52,304 bases of DNA, taken from NCBI GenBank assembly GCA_964554665.1, contig CAZKPP010000007.1, positions 1 through 52,304 on the forward strand. Reading direction: 5' to 3'. Position 1 is the first letter of the stretch, and the number at the start of each line of letters is the position of its first letter. Positions 6,787 through 17,000 of this stretch are shown one piece after another. The notes beneath the pieces were generated by a model. It did no database searches, was not told the origin of the DNA, and was given only the letters and a program-made list of their open reading frames with translations. A program made the position numbers and the translations under genes. Origin of the DNA: UBA3263 sp964554665. GTDB lineage: Bacteria > Bacteroidota > Bacteroidia > Bacteroidales > Muribaculaceae.

Positions 6787-8063
6787 TCAATAACGGTTGC
6801 AAAAAATTTGTCGGCGTCGGGGCTCAGCGAGTCCAGGCGCACGTTGACCACCCGGTTTGCCAGGTCGGGCCGGGGCTGCGCAAGCTCGATGCGCAGATAA
6901 TTGTCGGTAAAGCCTGCGGTTTTTCCGTGGCTCACATGTTCGATCAGGGCGGGGCGCACCGTGCCGGTGAATGGTTCGGAAAATGCCCGCTGACTGGCCG
7001 TCGAAACGTCGGTCATAACCTGCATGCGGCGATGCTTTTCCTCTTGACTGACAATATAGTCGATGTCGGTGAGGGCGCGGGTACCGGGCCGCTCGGAGTA
7101 GGGGAACACATGGAGCCGCGAAATCGGCAGCGACTCAACAAAGCGGCGGCTCACGTTGAAGAGCTCGTCGGTTTCGCCGCGGGCGCCGACAATGAGGTCA
7201 ACGCCGATAAACGCGTGGGGCATGGCCGCGCGGATTTTCCGGACCTTGTCGGCAAACAGGTCGCTGAGATAATGGCGGCGCATGAGCCGGAGAACTTCGT
7301 CGGACCCGCACTGGAGCGGAATGTGGAAGTGGGGCATAAACCGTTGGCTCCGGGCCACGAAGTCGATAATCTCGTCAGTGAGCAGGTCGGGCTCTATGGA
7401 GCTTATGCGGTAGCGTTCAATGCCTTCCACTTGGTCGAGCGCGCGGCAAAGGTCGATGAACTTTTTGTCGGTGCCATTGCCGAAGTCGCCGATGTTTACG
7501 CCGGTAAGAACTATTTCCTTGCCTCCTTCGGCGGCGACCCGGCGGGCCTGGGCCACCAGCGACTCTATGGAGCCGGAGCGGGAGCGGCCGCGGGCGGCGG
7601 GTATGGTGCAGTACGAGCACCAGTAGTTGCAACCGTCCTGAACCTTAAGGAAATAGCGCGTGCGGTCGCCGCGCGAGCATGAGGGCATGAATTCGCGCAG
7701 GTTTTTGGAGGGCTCCACCGGCTCGGGCTGCGCGCCGCTAACGTAGTCGGCAATGCGGAGCTTATCGTTGATGCCAACAACCATGTCTACTCCCGGGAGC
7801 GAGGCAACCTCTACCGGCTGCAGCTGGGCGTAGCAGCCGGTAACGATAATGCGGGCCTGAGGATAGCGGGTGTGGAGCGAGCGGATTAGCCGGCGGCATT
7901 TGCGGTCGGCTTCGGCGGTTACCGAGCAGGTGTTGACAATGCAGAAGTCGGGAGTTTCGCCGGGGTTTATACGCGCAACACCGCGGTCAGCCAGGGCTGC
8001 CGCGATGGTGCCGGTCTCGGCGAAATTGAGTTTACATCCGAGAGTTGAGTAGTGGGCTTTCAA
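6783..8063 (-). CDS. mtaB: tRNA t6A37 methylthiotransferase
   Basis: Radical-SAM enzyme that adds a methylthio group to t6A at position 37 of ANN-decoding tRNAs. The UPF0004 domain has cluster cysteines C10, C46 and C77; the radical-SAM triad is C145-x3-C149-x2-C152; a short TRAM-like domain ends the protein. Length (426 aa) is normal. The start is TTG (8063): the family's N-terminal block begins directly there and no upstream ATG is available. One base separates it from the GH20 stop, so it is probably expressed by coupling from the hexosaminidase message. Confidence 0.93.
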   Translation of the reverse strand: MKAHYSTLGCKLNFAETGTIAAALADRGVARINPGETPDFCIVNTCSVTAEADRKCRRLIRSLHTRYPQARIIVTGCYAQLQPVEVASLPGVDMVVGINDKLRIADYVSGAQPEPVEPSKNLREFMPSCSRGDRTRYFLKVQDGCNYWCSYCTIPAARGRSRSGSIESLVAQARRVAAEGGKEIVLTGVNIGDFGNGTDKKFIDLCRALDQVEGIERYRISSIEPDLLTDEIIDFVARSQRFMPHFHIPLQCGSDEVLRLMRRHYLSDLFADKVRKIRAAMPHAFIGVDLIVGARGETDELFNVSRRFVESLPISRLHVFPYSERPGTRALTDIDYIVSQEEKHRRMQVMTDVSTASQRAFSEPFTGTVRPALIEHVSHGKTAGFTDNYLRIELAQPRPDLANRVVNVRLDSLSPDADKFFATVIE

Positions 8064-8064
8064 G

Positions 8065-10038
8065 TTACTTGATAGCGTTGGTGACTTTCAGGTTAGTTAC
8101 TTTTGAGTTGAATTGTCCGGCCTTGGCCAGGGGGAAGACGAGGGTGCGGACCTGGGCCATTTTTTTCTTCATGTCGTAGGAGAGCCAGCGAATATTCAGG
8201 TCGTCGATGAGCTTGCCGTTGACATAGAATTTTGTGCCCTGGTTGTTGCCGGTAATCTTCACGTCGATTTTTTCGCCGGGGCGAACATCATAGCGGAATG
8301 TGTTGAGGTTCGATTCGCGCGAGAAACCGATTTTTCCTTCAACGGGGTCGGAGAGCCAGAATGTTGCGTTGGGGCTTTCAAAGAGTTTCGTGCCCTTGGC
8401 TTCGTTGGCGCCGTCGACGGTGAATTCGATGGTGTAGTCATAGCCGATTTCGTCGATGGGCAGGGTCATGCCGGGAGTTACGGCGTCGATGGCCAGAACT
8501 TCTTCAACAACGCCGGGAGTTCCCCGGCGGCCCAGATAGTTGGTGCCGGGGGCTTCGATCATTTTCGAGGAACGTTCGATGAACTCGTCGTAGGGAACGG
8601 TTACGCCGTCGGCGCTCCAGGTTTTGGCAGCCATGGTGGGGAGGGCGGCCTGCACGCGGTGGGCCACGTCTTTAACGGTCAGGCCGTTGTTGGGGTGGTC
8701 GTTCCACACGGCAAACATGCCGCCGCGGATGCTCTGCTTGGCGGTGTCGGCGCTGAATTTAACGTTGCCGATGGTTGCGGGAGTCCAGTTTTCGTAGAGG
8801 TTCTTGGTGTTTAGGTAGTTATAGTAATAACCGGCCTGGGGCACGATGTAAACCCAACCGTCGGGAATAGAAACCAGTTCATAGCCGAGTTCAATCATGT
8901 CGCGGGGCTTGGCGTAGCCGTTGCTCCAAAGATACATCAAAACGTTGTCGACCTGAACCGGGGTCTGGCCTTTGGCGTGGGTCAGCGAGCCCCAGATAGC
9001 GGGCTTCTTGCCAAACTGCTCGGTGTATTTGATATAGCGGTCGGTGAAGGCGCGGAACTGCTCCATGGTCAGCGAGTCGCCCTGATATTCGTCGGTGCCG
9101 ATGTGGAAAATCGGGCCGGAGAAAACGGGGTCGTCGCCGCCGATATATTCGGCAATCAGGGTGTCGAGAAATTCGTAGGTTTGCGGCTTGGTGATGTCCA
9201 GGTGGTCAAAACCGTTGCGGCCGGTGCTTCCGATTTCAGGAATATATTGCGTAAATGCGAGCGAGTGGGCGGGGAAGTCAAATTCGGGAATGATTTCAAT
9301 GCCTTTAGATTTGGCATATTTAATAAGGTCGCGGAACTCCTGCTTGGTGTAAGAGCCGTCGCGGGCGGTGAGGCCGGGGAACTTGTCGGACTCCATGCGG
9401 AATGCGGCCTGGGTTTTCGACCAGTCGTTGTCGAAATAATAGGGGAAGCCGTTGTCGTTGAGGTGGAGATGAAGGGTGTTCATCTTATAGTAGCTCATGG
9501 CGTTGATGAGCGCGTAGATATAGTCGAGCGGCATGAACTTGCGGCCGGTGTCGAGCATGAAACCGCGCAGGGCATACTGCGGGGCGTCGGCAATGGAGCC
9601 TACGGGAAGTTCGAGGCCGTTGGCCGAGTTTTCGGTCATTTGCAGCAGGGTGCGGGTGGCCCAGTAGAGGCCTTCGGCAGTGGGGGCCGAAAGGGTTACG
9701 CCGTTGGGGGTGATGTCGATGGTGTAGGATTCGGCGCCGGCATTTTTTGCGGGCTTAATCTGCAGGGCAATGTCGCCTTTCTTGGCTTTTTCGGCAACTA
9801 CGGGCAGATTGGTGTCGGTAAGGGTTGTGTAGTCCTGGCCGAGCTGGCGGGCGATTTCAAGGGCTTCGGGGCTCTTGGGGTCAGCAACGATGCGGGTCTT
9901 TTCGGTGGGTACGAACGAGCCTTTGCCACCTTTCCATGAGCTTACCTCAGGAACCGTAAAAGGCTTGGGGTTAGCGGCGTATGCCACTGCTGAACCGGCA
10001 ATAACCAAAGCGGCCAGCACAATCTTTTTGATATTCAT
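8065..10038 (-). CDS. Beta-N-acetylhexosaminidase (GH20)
   Basis: Secreted exo-enzyme releasing terminal GlcNAc or GalNAc, for example from mucin O-glycans. A signal peptide covers residues 1-21; GH20b-type domain ~25-150; TIM barrel ~155-480 with the substrate-assisted catalytic pair D316-E317 in HIGTDEY; and a C-terminal beta-sandwich, possibly carbohydrate binding (~520-657). It has a strong promoter at 10065-10095 and heads an operon with mtaB and a glycosyltransferase, an unexpected mixture. There is no C-terminal sorting domain, so it is likely periplasmic. Confidence 0.94.
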   Translation of the reverse strand: MNIKKIVLAALVIAGSAVAYAANPKPFTVPEVSSWKGGKGSFVPTEKTRIVADPKSPEALEIARQLGQDYTTLTDTNLPVVAEKAKKGDIALQIKPAKNAGAESYTIDITPNGVTLSAPTAEGLYWATRTLLQMTENSANGLELPVGSIADAPQYALRGFMLDTGRKFMPLDYIYALINAMSYYKMNTLHLHLNDNGFPYYFDNDWSKTQAAFRMESDKFPGLTARDGSYTKQEFRDLIKYAKSKGIEIIPEFDFPAHSLAFTQYIPEIGSTGRNGFDHLDITKPQTYEFLDTLIAEYIGGDDPVFSGPIFHIGTDEYQGDSLTMEQFRAFTDRYIKYTEQFGKKPAIWGSLTHAKGQTPVQVDNVLMYLWSNGYAKPRDMIELGYELVSIPDGWVYIVPQAGYYYNYLNTKNLYENWTPATIGNVKFSADTAKQSIRGGMFAVWNDHPNNGLTVKDVAHRVQAALPTMAAKTWSADGVTVPYDEFIERSSKMIEAPGTNYLGRRGTPGVVEEVLAIDAVTPGMTLPIDEIGYDYTIEFTVDGANEAKGTKLFESPNATFWLSDPVEGKIGFSRESNLNTFRYDVRPGEKIDVKITGNNQGTKFYVNGKLIDDLNIRWLSYDMKKKMAQVRTLVFPLAKAGQFNSKVTNLKVTNAIK

Positions 10039-10064
10039 GATTGAGATTTAAAGTTTATTTTTGG

Positions 10065-10095
10065 CAAAGTTAAATAAAAAATAGTAATTCACAAA
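10065..10095 (-). promoter_or_regulatory. Promoter of the GH20 gene
   Basis: On the minus strand TTTG (10095-10092) and TAACTTTG (10072-10065) are 19 bp apart. It fills the 58-bp gap after the KefB-like gene and gives a leader of ~20-25 nt. Confidence 0.8.
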
Positions 10096-10096
10096 A

Positions 10097-12310
10097 TCAC
10101 ATAAGAGATTTTGCCACGCTCGGCTGCGCAACAAGCCAAATCGTGTCGCCCTCGCGGAACGCTTCTTCGGGGCGTAGCGGAATGAAGGCGCCGTCGCGTT
10201 CCATGGCAACAACAAGCACATGGCTTCGGTTGCGCAGGTCGGCCTCAGCCAGGGTTTTGCCTGCTAAGGGCGATGACGGCGACAGGGTCAGCGACGAGAA
10301 CTTGACGTCTTCCTTGCCCGACTTTGACTCCGAGGCCTCGCTGCCGAGTTCGAGCTGGTTCATGAAGGCGGAAATGTTTTCTTCAGTGCCGATAACGCCG
10401 ACTACGTCGCCGGGAAACAGGCGCTCGTCGCCGCCGGGCACCGGAATGATTTCGCCGCCTCGCTGAATCGAGGCTATGTTGATATGATATTTGCGCCCGA
10501 CGTTGCTGATCGACAGGCGGTCGCCCACGTAGGGGAAGTCATAGCCCACCGAACCGTAGGCCAGGTGCATGTCGGAAACCAGCGTGTTCTTCTGGCCGGA
10601 GCGGCGCAGTTCGCGCTCGTTGAGATTGTCGAGAAAGCGCGACTCGATGCGCGCAAGGCGGTGGCGCACCCGGTGTGACACGAATATAAAGCCGAGGATA
10701 AACAGTGTGATGCCGAAGGCTATACCGGCCGTGATGCCGAAATAGGTGCCGATTACGTAGACCACGAAGCTGGCGCAGATGAGCAGACGCACAACCGTCA
10801 TTGCCACCAATGGGGCGTGGGCGCGGGCGTTGTTATTGATAAGAATCTGGCGCTCGGAGCGGCGCGAAGAGTGGTAGGTAAGGCCCAACAGAAACGGAGC
10901 CATAACCGTCAGGGTGATGGCGCAACTTGCCAGCCTGCCCCAGAAGCCGGGAATCAGCTCGCAAATCAGCGGGCGCAAGTAGAGGTTGCCAATCAAAACT
11001 ATGGCTATCAAAACGATGCCGTAGAGCAGCATGCGCCAGGCGTAGCGTTTGATAATTGCCTGCCACAGGCGGCCGGTTTCGCTGCCCGACTGGGTGTTGT
11101 TCTCCGAATAGCGGTCGATCAGGAACTTCCAGCGCTCGGGCAGGTTTTTGGCAACGAGCTTATATGCCGGGTCGGCCATGCGTATGAAATAAGGCGTTGT
11201 GAACGTGGTGATTACCGAAACGGCAACGATTATGGGATACATTGACGAGTCGAGCACTCCGAGCGAGGTGCCCAGAGTGGCGATGATAAACGAAAATTCG
11301 CCGATTTGAGTAAGGGTGAAGCCGCTCTGTATGGCCACTTTGAGCGACTGGCCGGTAAGGAGCATGCCGCCGGTGCCGAACAGCAGGCCGCCGCAGATAA
11401 CCACGCCCGAAAGCAGCAGAATCGGCCGCCAATATTCAACGATGACGGCCGGATTGACCATCATGCCCACCGAAATAAAGAATACGGCTCCAAACAGGTT
11501 CTTGACCGGGCTGACAACGTGTTCGATGCGCTCGGCGTAGCTCGTGCCCGCCAGAATCGTGCCCATTACGAACGCGCCCAATGCCAGCGAGAAACCGCAC
11601 GACACGGAGAATACCGCCATGCCCAGACAGAGGCCGATGCTGAGCACCAGCAGGGTCTCGTCGTTGAGAAAGCGGCGCACCTTATTGAGCAGGGTGGGGA
11701 GCACGTAGGTGCCGACCAGGAACCAGATTACAAGGAAGAAAACCAGCTTGGCCGTGCTCAGCAGCAGCTCGCCGCCCTGAACCGTTTTGTTGACGGCAAT
11801 CGACGACAGCACCACCATGAGCAACACGGCAAACAGGTCTTCGACAATGAGCACGCCCAACACCTGCGACGCAAATTTTTTGTGTTTCAGCCCCAGGTCG
11901 CCCAACGCCTTAATAATAATGGTTGTTGACTGCATGGAAATCATGCCGCCGAGGAATATGCTGTTGATATGGCTGAATCCGAGCAGGTGGCCGATAAAAA
12001 AGCCGGTACACAACATGCCGAAAATCACCACCATGGCAGTAATTATGGCCGACGAGCCGCAACTCATTAACTTCTTGAAACTGAATTCCAATCCGAGGGT
12101 AAAGAGCAGAATTACGATGCCGAGCTCGGCCCAGAAGTCGATGTTTTCGGCTGTGGTCAGCGACGGCAGCGGCTCAAAGTTGGGGCTGGCCAGGAAGCCG
12201 GCCACTATGTAGCCCAACACAACGGGTTGCTTAATCCACTTGAACAGCAGCGTAACAACTGCCGCCAGAAGCATAATATAGGCAAGGTCGGAAATCAGTG
12301 ATTCAATCAT
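10097..12310 (-). CDS. KefB-type cation:proton antiporter with RCK_C domains
   Basis: Inner-membrane CPA2-family transporter (K+ or Na+/H+ exchange) of 737 aa. Residues ~1-385 hold the ~12-helix exchanger domain. Unusually, a second membrane block follows (~425-550), then two TrkA_C/RCK_C regulatory domains (~585-655 and ~665-737). I see no full RCK_N nucleotide-binding domain between them. It is last in an operon with mgtC and a coiled-coil membrane protein, 12 bp after mgtC, suggesting a shared role in envelope ion balance. The ion is not determined. Confidence 0.88.
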   Translation of the reverse strand: MIESLISDLAYIMLLAAVVTLLFKWIKQPVVLGYIVAGFLASPNFEPLPSLTTAENIDFWAELGIVILLFTLGLEFSFKKLMSCGSSAIITAMVVIFGMLCTGFFIGHLLGFSHINSIFLGGMISMQSTTIIIKALGDLGLKHKKFASQVLGVLIVEDLFAVLLMVVLSSIAVNKTVQGGELLLSTAKLVFFLVIWFLVGTYVLPTLLNKVRRFLNDETLLVLSIGLCLGMAVFSVSCGFSLALGAFVMGTILAGTSYAERIEHVVSPVKNLFGAVFFISVGMMVNPAVIVEYWRPILLLSGVVICGGLLFGTGGMLLTGQSLKVAIQSGFTLTQIGEFSFIIATLGTSLGVLDSSMYPIIVAVSVITTFTTPYFIRMADPAYKLVAKNLPERWKFLIDRYSENNTQSGSETGRLWQAIIKRYAWRMLLYGIVLIAIVLIGNLYLRPLICELIPGFWGRLASCAITLTVMAPFLLGLTYHSSRRSERQILINNNARAHAPLVAMTVVRLLICASFVVYVIGTYFGITAGIAFGITLFILGFIFVSHRVRHRLARIESRFLDNLNERELRRSGQKNTLVSDMHLAYGSVGYDFPYVGDRLSISNVGRKYHINIASIQRGGEIIPVPGGDERLFPGDVVGVIGTEENISAFMNQLELGSEASESKSGKEDVKFSSLTLSPSSPLAGKTLAEADLRNRSHVLVVAMERDGAFIPLRPEEAFREGDTIWLVAQPSVAKSLM

Positions 12311-12322
12311 TGGTTGTAAAGG

Positions 12323-13036
12323 TTATGAGAGTTGGTTGGCAATGGCAATGGAGTCGGTGGGGTAGGGTTTCGACAGCTCGCCGAAAAGGGTAACGTAGTC
12401 GGTGTGTTCTCGCAGCAACACCACGAGGTTAAGTCGCGTAGTGCTGCCAGTGTAGTCATAATCAACGTAGGTGTTGACCAGTGTGCCGCCGTGGTGCTTC
12501 AAAATATCCTTATAGGGCTGCAACTCGGTTATGATTCCGCTGACCTTGAGGCGGATAATGCGGCTTTCGGCGCCCATTTCGAGGCGTTTTTCAATGTCTT
12601 CGAGCTGAACTAAAATGAAGAGTATCAGCAGGGTGGCGAAGATTGAGAGCACGTAGAGCCCTACTCCGACGGCCAGGCCGATTATCGACGACATCCATAT
12701 TCCGGCGGCGGTTGTCAGGCCGCGCACCGAGCCTTTGGCTTGGATAATGGCGCCGGCACCGAGAAAGCCTATACCTGAAATAACCTGGGCGGCTATGCGG
12801 CCCGGGTCGCCGTTTTTCAGTCCCACGTATTCCTGGCAGACGTAGATGCTCACCAGCATTGCCAGGCACGCGCCCATGGCTATGAGCGAAAAGGTGCGCA
12901 GCCCGGCGGGCTGACCCTTGCGCTTGCGCTCGTAGCCGATGCTGGCTCCGAGAATCATTGCCACGCAGAGCTTAAACAGCGCCTGGGCGGTAGTTACGTT
13001 GGGGGCCGTCAGCTGAACCCAGAGTTCTTCACTCAT
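12323..13036 (-). CDS. MgtC/SapB family membrane protein
   Basis: Inner-membrane protein of 237 aa. Residues ~15-150 carry the MgtC hydrophobic domain with the signature GASIGYERKRKGQPAGLRT and the block ISGIGFLGAGAI. Residues ~155-237 form a soluble ACT-like C-terminal domain. Family members affect magnesium homeostasis and, in some pathogens, ATP synthase activity. Its ATG overlaps the stop of the upstream coiled-coil gene (ATGA) and the KefB-like gene follows after 12 bp. Confidence 0.9.
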   Translation of the reverse strand: MSEELWVQLTAPNVTTAQALFKLCVAMILGASIGYERKRKGQPAGLRTFSLIAMGACLAMLVSIYVCQEYVGLKNGDPGRIAAQVISGIGFLGAGAIIQAKGSVRGLTTAAGIWMSSIIGLAVGVGLYVLSIFATLLILFILVQLEDIEKRLEMGAESRIIRLKVSGIITELQPYKDILKHHGGTLVNTYVDYDYTGSTTRLNLVVLLREHTDYVTLFGELSKPYPTDSIAIANQLS

Positions 13037-13947
13037 TTCGATAATTCGAAGTTGCGCGATGCCAGACGGTAGTTGTCGGCAAACAGTTCTACGCGGTAGC
13101 TGCCCGGGGTGAGGGTGGAATTATTGTTCCAGTAAATAACTACTCCGGGAATCTCATTGCCTTCATATTCAACGTCTTTCTTGGCTGTGGCCTCAAGGGT
13201 GGTGCCTTCGAAGCTGAATGTCTGGCCGTTGCCTTTGAGCAGATTGCCCTCGGGGGTGGTTATGCGCAGGTAGATGCTTTTGTTGCCAACGGGAGTTGAA
13301 TTGTTTTGCGGAATGGTGAAGGTTACGGCCAGCTGCTTGGCTTTGGCAACGTGCTTTTCGTTCTTGCCTTTGCCATTGAGCGCCTGCAGGCTCACGCCCG
13401 AAACGTTGAGTTTCTCGGCCAGCTCCATGCGCTGGGTCAGCACTTCGTTTTTCGAGGTGGTTTCCGCCACGCGGTTGCTCAGCTGGCGGTTGTTTTGCTC
13501 CAGGGTTTCATTTTTTTCGCGCAGCTCCTGATTTTGTTGGTTGAGCTCGTTGATTTGCTCAACGTAGTGGCGCATAATCTCCTTGAGTGTGGCGATTTCC
13601 TTTTGCAGCTCGGCAATGCGGGCCTGCGACAGGCGTTCGCGGTTTTTCAGCTCCTGGCGGAGTTCTTCCACCTTATTTTTAGCGGCCTCATATTCGGCGC
13701 GGATGCTGTCGTTGTTGAACAGCACCATCTGCCCTTCGTGTTGCACGAACGAGGCCGACAGCTCGTCGTATTCGTTGCTCAGCTGCAGCTGCTCGTTGGC
13801 AAGTTCGAGCTCCTGAATCTTCAGCATTGCTTCGTCAGACTGTTTCTTCTGGTTGATGAGCAACCAGGCCAGGATGCCGATGGCTATAACGGCAACCACG
13901 GCGCCGGCAATTATCGGCGCCCAATTCTTTTTGTTGTTATCTTCCAT
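13033..13947 (-). CDS. Membrane-anchored coiled-coil protein, unknown function
   Basis: 304 aa. A short charged N-terminus, one membrane helix (~12-31), a long coiled coil rich in Glu, Gln, Leu and Asn (~36-185), then a beta-rich globular domain (~205-304). The likely topology is N-in with the coil and globular part in the periplasm. I do not recognise a named family. It is first in a three-gene operon with mgtC and the KefB-like gene. Its promoter lies so close that the message would be nearly leaderless. Confidence 0.8.
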   Translation of the reverse strand: MEDNNKKNWAPIIAGAVVAVIAIGILAWLLINQKKQSDEAMLKIQELELANEQLQLSNEYDELSASFVQHEGQMVLFNNDSIRAEYEAAKNKVEELRQELKNRERLSQARIAELQKEIATLKEIMRHYVEQINELNQQNQELREKNETLEQNNRQLSNRVAETTSKNEVLTQRMELAEKLNVSGVSLQALNGKGKNEKHVAKAKQLAVTFTIPQNNSTPVGNKSIYLRITTPEGNLLKGNGQTFSFEGTTLEATAKKDVEYEGNEIPGVVIYWNNNSTLTPGSYRVELFADNYRLASRNFELSK

Positions 13948-13955
13948 AAGTCCCG

Positions 13956-13987
13956 CAAAATTACGAAAATTTTTTCAACCGAGCAAT
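13956..13987 (-). promoter_or_regulatory. Promoter of the coiled-coil-mgtC-kefB operon
   Basis: On the minus strand ATTG (13987-13984) and TAATTTTG (13963-13956) are 20 bp apart. With the usual ~7-nt distance, transcription would begin about at 13949, only a few bases before the ATG at 13947. Confidence 0.65.
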
Positions 13988-14010
13988 TCTTGAAATTTTT
14001 TCGGTAAATA

Positions 14011-14043
14011 TTGGTGGAGTTTTAACTTTTATTCGTATATTTG
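14011..14043 (+). promoter_or_regulatory. Promoter of the GH95 gene
   Basis: TTGG (14011-14014) and TATATTTG (14036-14043) are 21 bp apart. The predicted leader is ~50 nt. This promoter and the one at 13956-13987 are divergent and occupy the whole 151-bp gap. Confidence 0.75.
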
Positions 14044-14098
14044 CAACCGAAATTTGTCTAATAATTAACCATCACAAATATCACAAAAATTTCTATCC

Positions 14099-17000
14099 AT
14101 GAAATTCAACATTAAATCACTGCTTGGCGCTGTGGCCCTCTGCACGGGCTTGGTAGCCAACGCAACCGTGCCTCCGGCATTTTCAACTGCCGAAGCCCCG
14201 GCCTACAATCAGGTTGTATTTTCTACCGGCGGACACTGTCTGAAAGATACCGGTGCCGGTCAGCGACTGCAGACGGCGAATGTTGCCGGTGGTCCCGAAT
14301 TCCGCTGGCAATTGATCGGCGATGCCGAGAATTTTAAAATGAAGAGCGCAGCCGGACGATATATCGGCTATGAATCGTCAAGTAACCGTTTTACAGCCGT
14401 AGCTGACGAAGCCAATGCCATTGAGCTGCATCTGAAAGATATGAACGGCTACTGGGAAATCTGCCGCAAAGGTGTGACTAATAAGGCTATTAACCAGTGC
14501 GGTGGCACCGGCGTTGGCGTTCAGATCTGCGAATGGAACACCGGCGACACCAACAATAAGCTGAACTTCGTATACCCCACCGATCCCGAGTTCGTTGCTG
14601 ATGATACTGCCGAACCCACCTGGTACTACATTCAGTTCAAACAGAACAATTCAGTTATCGAGTCGCAAGGCGTTGGTAATTCAGTTAAGCGCGTAATTGG
14701 TCCGATGCCCGTTGCTAACAAGCTTTGGAAACTCGTGGGCAATCGCAATAACTTCCAGATTGTTAATAAAAAAGGCGAATATCTGGTTATTCAGGGTACC
14801 GGCACCGGTGCTCGCGTGAAAGCTTCGGCAACCCCTTACGCTGCGGGTTATTCGCTTATTCAGACTCCTGCCAACAGCCATTGGCCCGCATTTGAGATTA
14901 AGGATAACGACACTAAAAACTGTTTCAACCTCTGGCAAGGTGCCGGAGCTGCAGCTCAAGAAGTCGGCATATACGGAAGCAGCGCAGGCGAAAACGGCAA
15001 TGCCCTGACCTTTAAGTCGCTCGAAGACATTCCTCCCGTGGAATTCAACTACGAAGGTTCCACCACCTACCGCCCCGAACACAAACTCTCGCTTTGGTAC
15101 ACCCGCCCCGGCACCACCTCTACCTACGTGCTCAACTCCTACGACCAGAAGTGGATGGACCTCGGCCTGCCCGTTGGTAACGGCCAGTTGGGCGCTACGG
15201 TTCTCGGCGGTGTTTACGAAGAAGAAATCTCCGTTAACGAAAAGACCCTCTGGACCGGCACCAAGGAACAAAAGAATGCCCCTTATGGTTGCTACCAGAA
15301 CTTTGGCCTTATTAAAGTTAGCTCGCTCGAAGAAGAGGGCTTCGGCTGGGAAGAAGAAAATGCCATTAAAAACTACTGGCGCAACCTCGACCTGACCGAT
15401 GCCACCAGCAACGTAAGCTATGAAAACGCTGCCGGCACCGTGTTTGAACGCCACTTCATCGCTTCTTACCCCGACCAGGTAATCGCAGCACTCTTTACCG
15501 CATCTACTCCCGGCGCTATCAACGTTAAGTTCTCGGAAACCCCGGGCATGGATCGCTCTTTCGTTACCCGTCCGGTTCAATACAGCGCCGACGGCACCAT
15601 TACCTACGGCGGTAAGTTCGAAACTGTTTCGTTTGCCAAATATGTGAAGATTATCCCCACCGGCGGCACCATGACTGCCGATGCAACCGGCATCACCATC
15701 AAGGGCGCCGACCAAATCTATGTTGTAATCTCCGCAGCTACCGACTACGACCTGCACACTCCCACCTTCACCTCCGGCACCGACCAGCTGGTAAGCAAGG
15801 TTGAAAGCATTGCCAACGCAGCCGCAACCAAGGGCTGGGATGCTGTTTATTCTGACCATGTTGCCGACTATCAGAGCTTCTTCAATCGCGTGGATTTCGA
15901 ACTGGCAGGCGCTGTTAACGACAAACCCACCGACGAGCTCATCACCTACTATCAGAATACTACCGCCGACAACATCAATGCCGACGACAACAATATCCGC
16001 TTCCTCGAACAGCTCTACTTCCACTATGGCCGTTACCTCCACATCGGTTCGAGCCGTGGCATCGACGTGCCCAACAACCTTCAGGGCATCTGGAGCGGCT
16101 TCACTTTCGACCGTCCCTACAGCGGCCAGATTGCGCCGTGGAATGCCGATATTCACAACAACATCAACCTGCAGATGTGCTACTGGCCCGCTGAACCTAC
16201 CAACCTGAGCGAACTCCACCTGCCGATGCTCAACTACCTTATCGGCCAGGTTGGCGAACACACCCTCTGGCAGGAATTTGCCCGCGACTCAGGCCAAACC
16301 AAGGGTTGGACCTTCTATACCGAATCGAGCATCTTTGGTGGTACCGGCAATTTCATGCACAACTACACCATTGCTAACGCCTGGTGCTGCTCGCACATGT
16401 TCCAGCACTATGACTACACCCTCGACAAAGAATTCCTGCTCAAAGCATTCCCCACAATCTGGAGCTGCTGCGAATTCTGGATGGAACGCCTCGTTAAGGG
16501 TGAAGACGGAACCTGGGAAGCTCCCAACGAATACTCGCCCGAACATGGCCCCGGCTCGCAGAACGCTACCGCCCACGCTCAGCAGATTCTCGTTGACCTC
16601 TTCTCCAATACCATCAAGGCTATCAACACCCTCGGCGTCGAAGCCTGCGGCATAACCGCCGCCGACAAGGCTAAGCTCGAAAGCTACTACGACAACCTCG
16701 ACAAGGGCCTCGCAACCGAAGTTTTTGACGGACAATGGCAAAACGCTAACCTTCAGAATGGCGACCAGCTGCTCCGCGAATGGAAGTACAGCCCCTATAC
16801 TGCCGGCGCTAACGGCCACCGCCACATGTCGCACCTGATGGCTCTCTATCCCTACTCGCAGATTGAACCGGGCCACCCGATGTATCAACCCGCAGTTAAC
16901 TCGATGATTCTGCGCGGCGACGGCGCTACCGGCTGGTCGATGGGCTGGAAGATTAACCTCTGGGCCCGCGCTCAGGATGGCGACCACGCCCGCAAGATTC

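Noticed and set aside
14681..16261. 526-residue antisense open frame in the GH95 gene
   Set aside because: Codon bias of the GC-rich sense gene removes stops on the other strand; the product has Val/Gly-rich antisense composition. The sense frame has all catalytic motifs.
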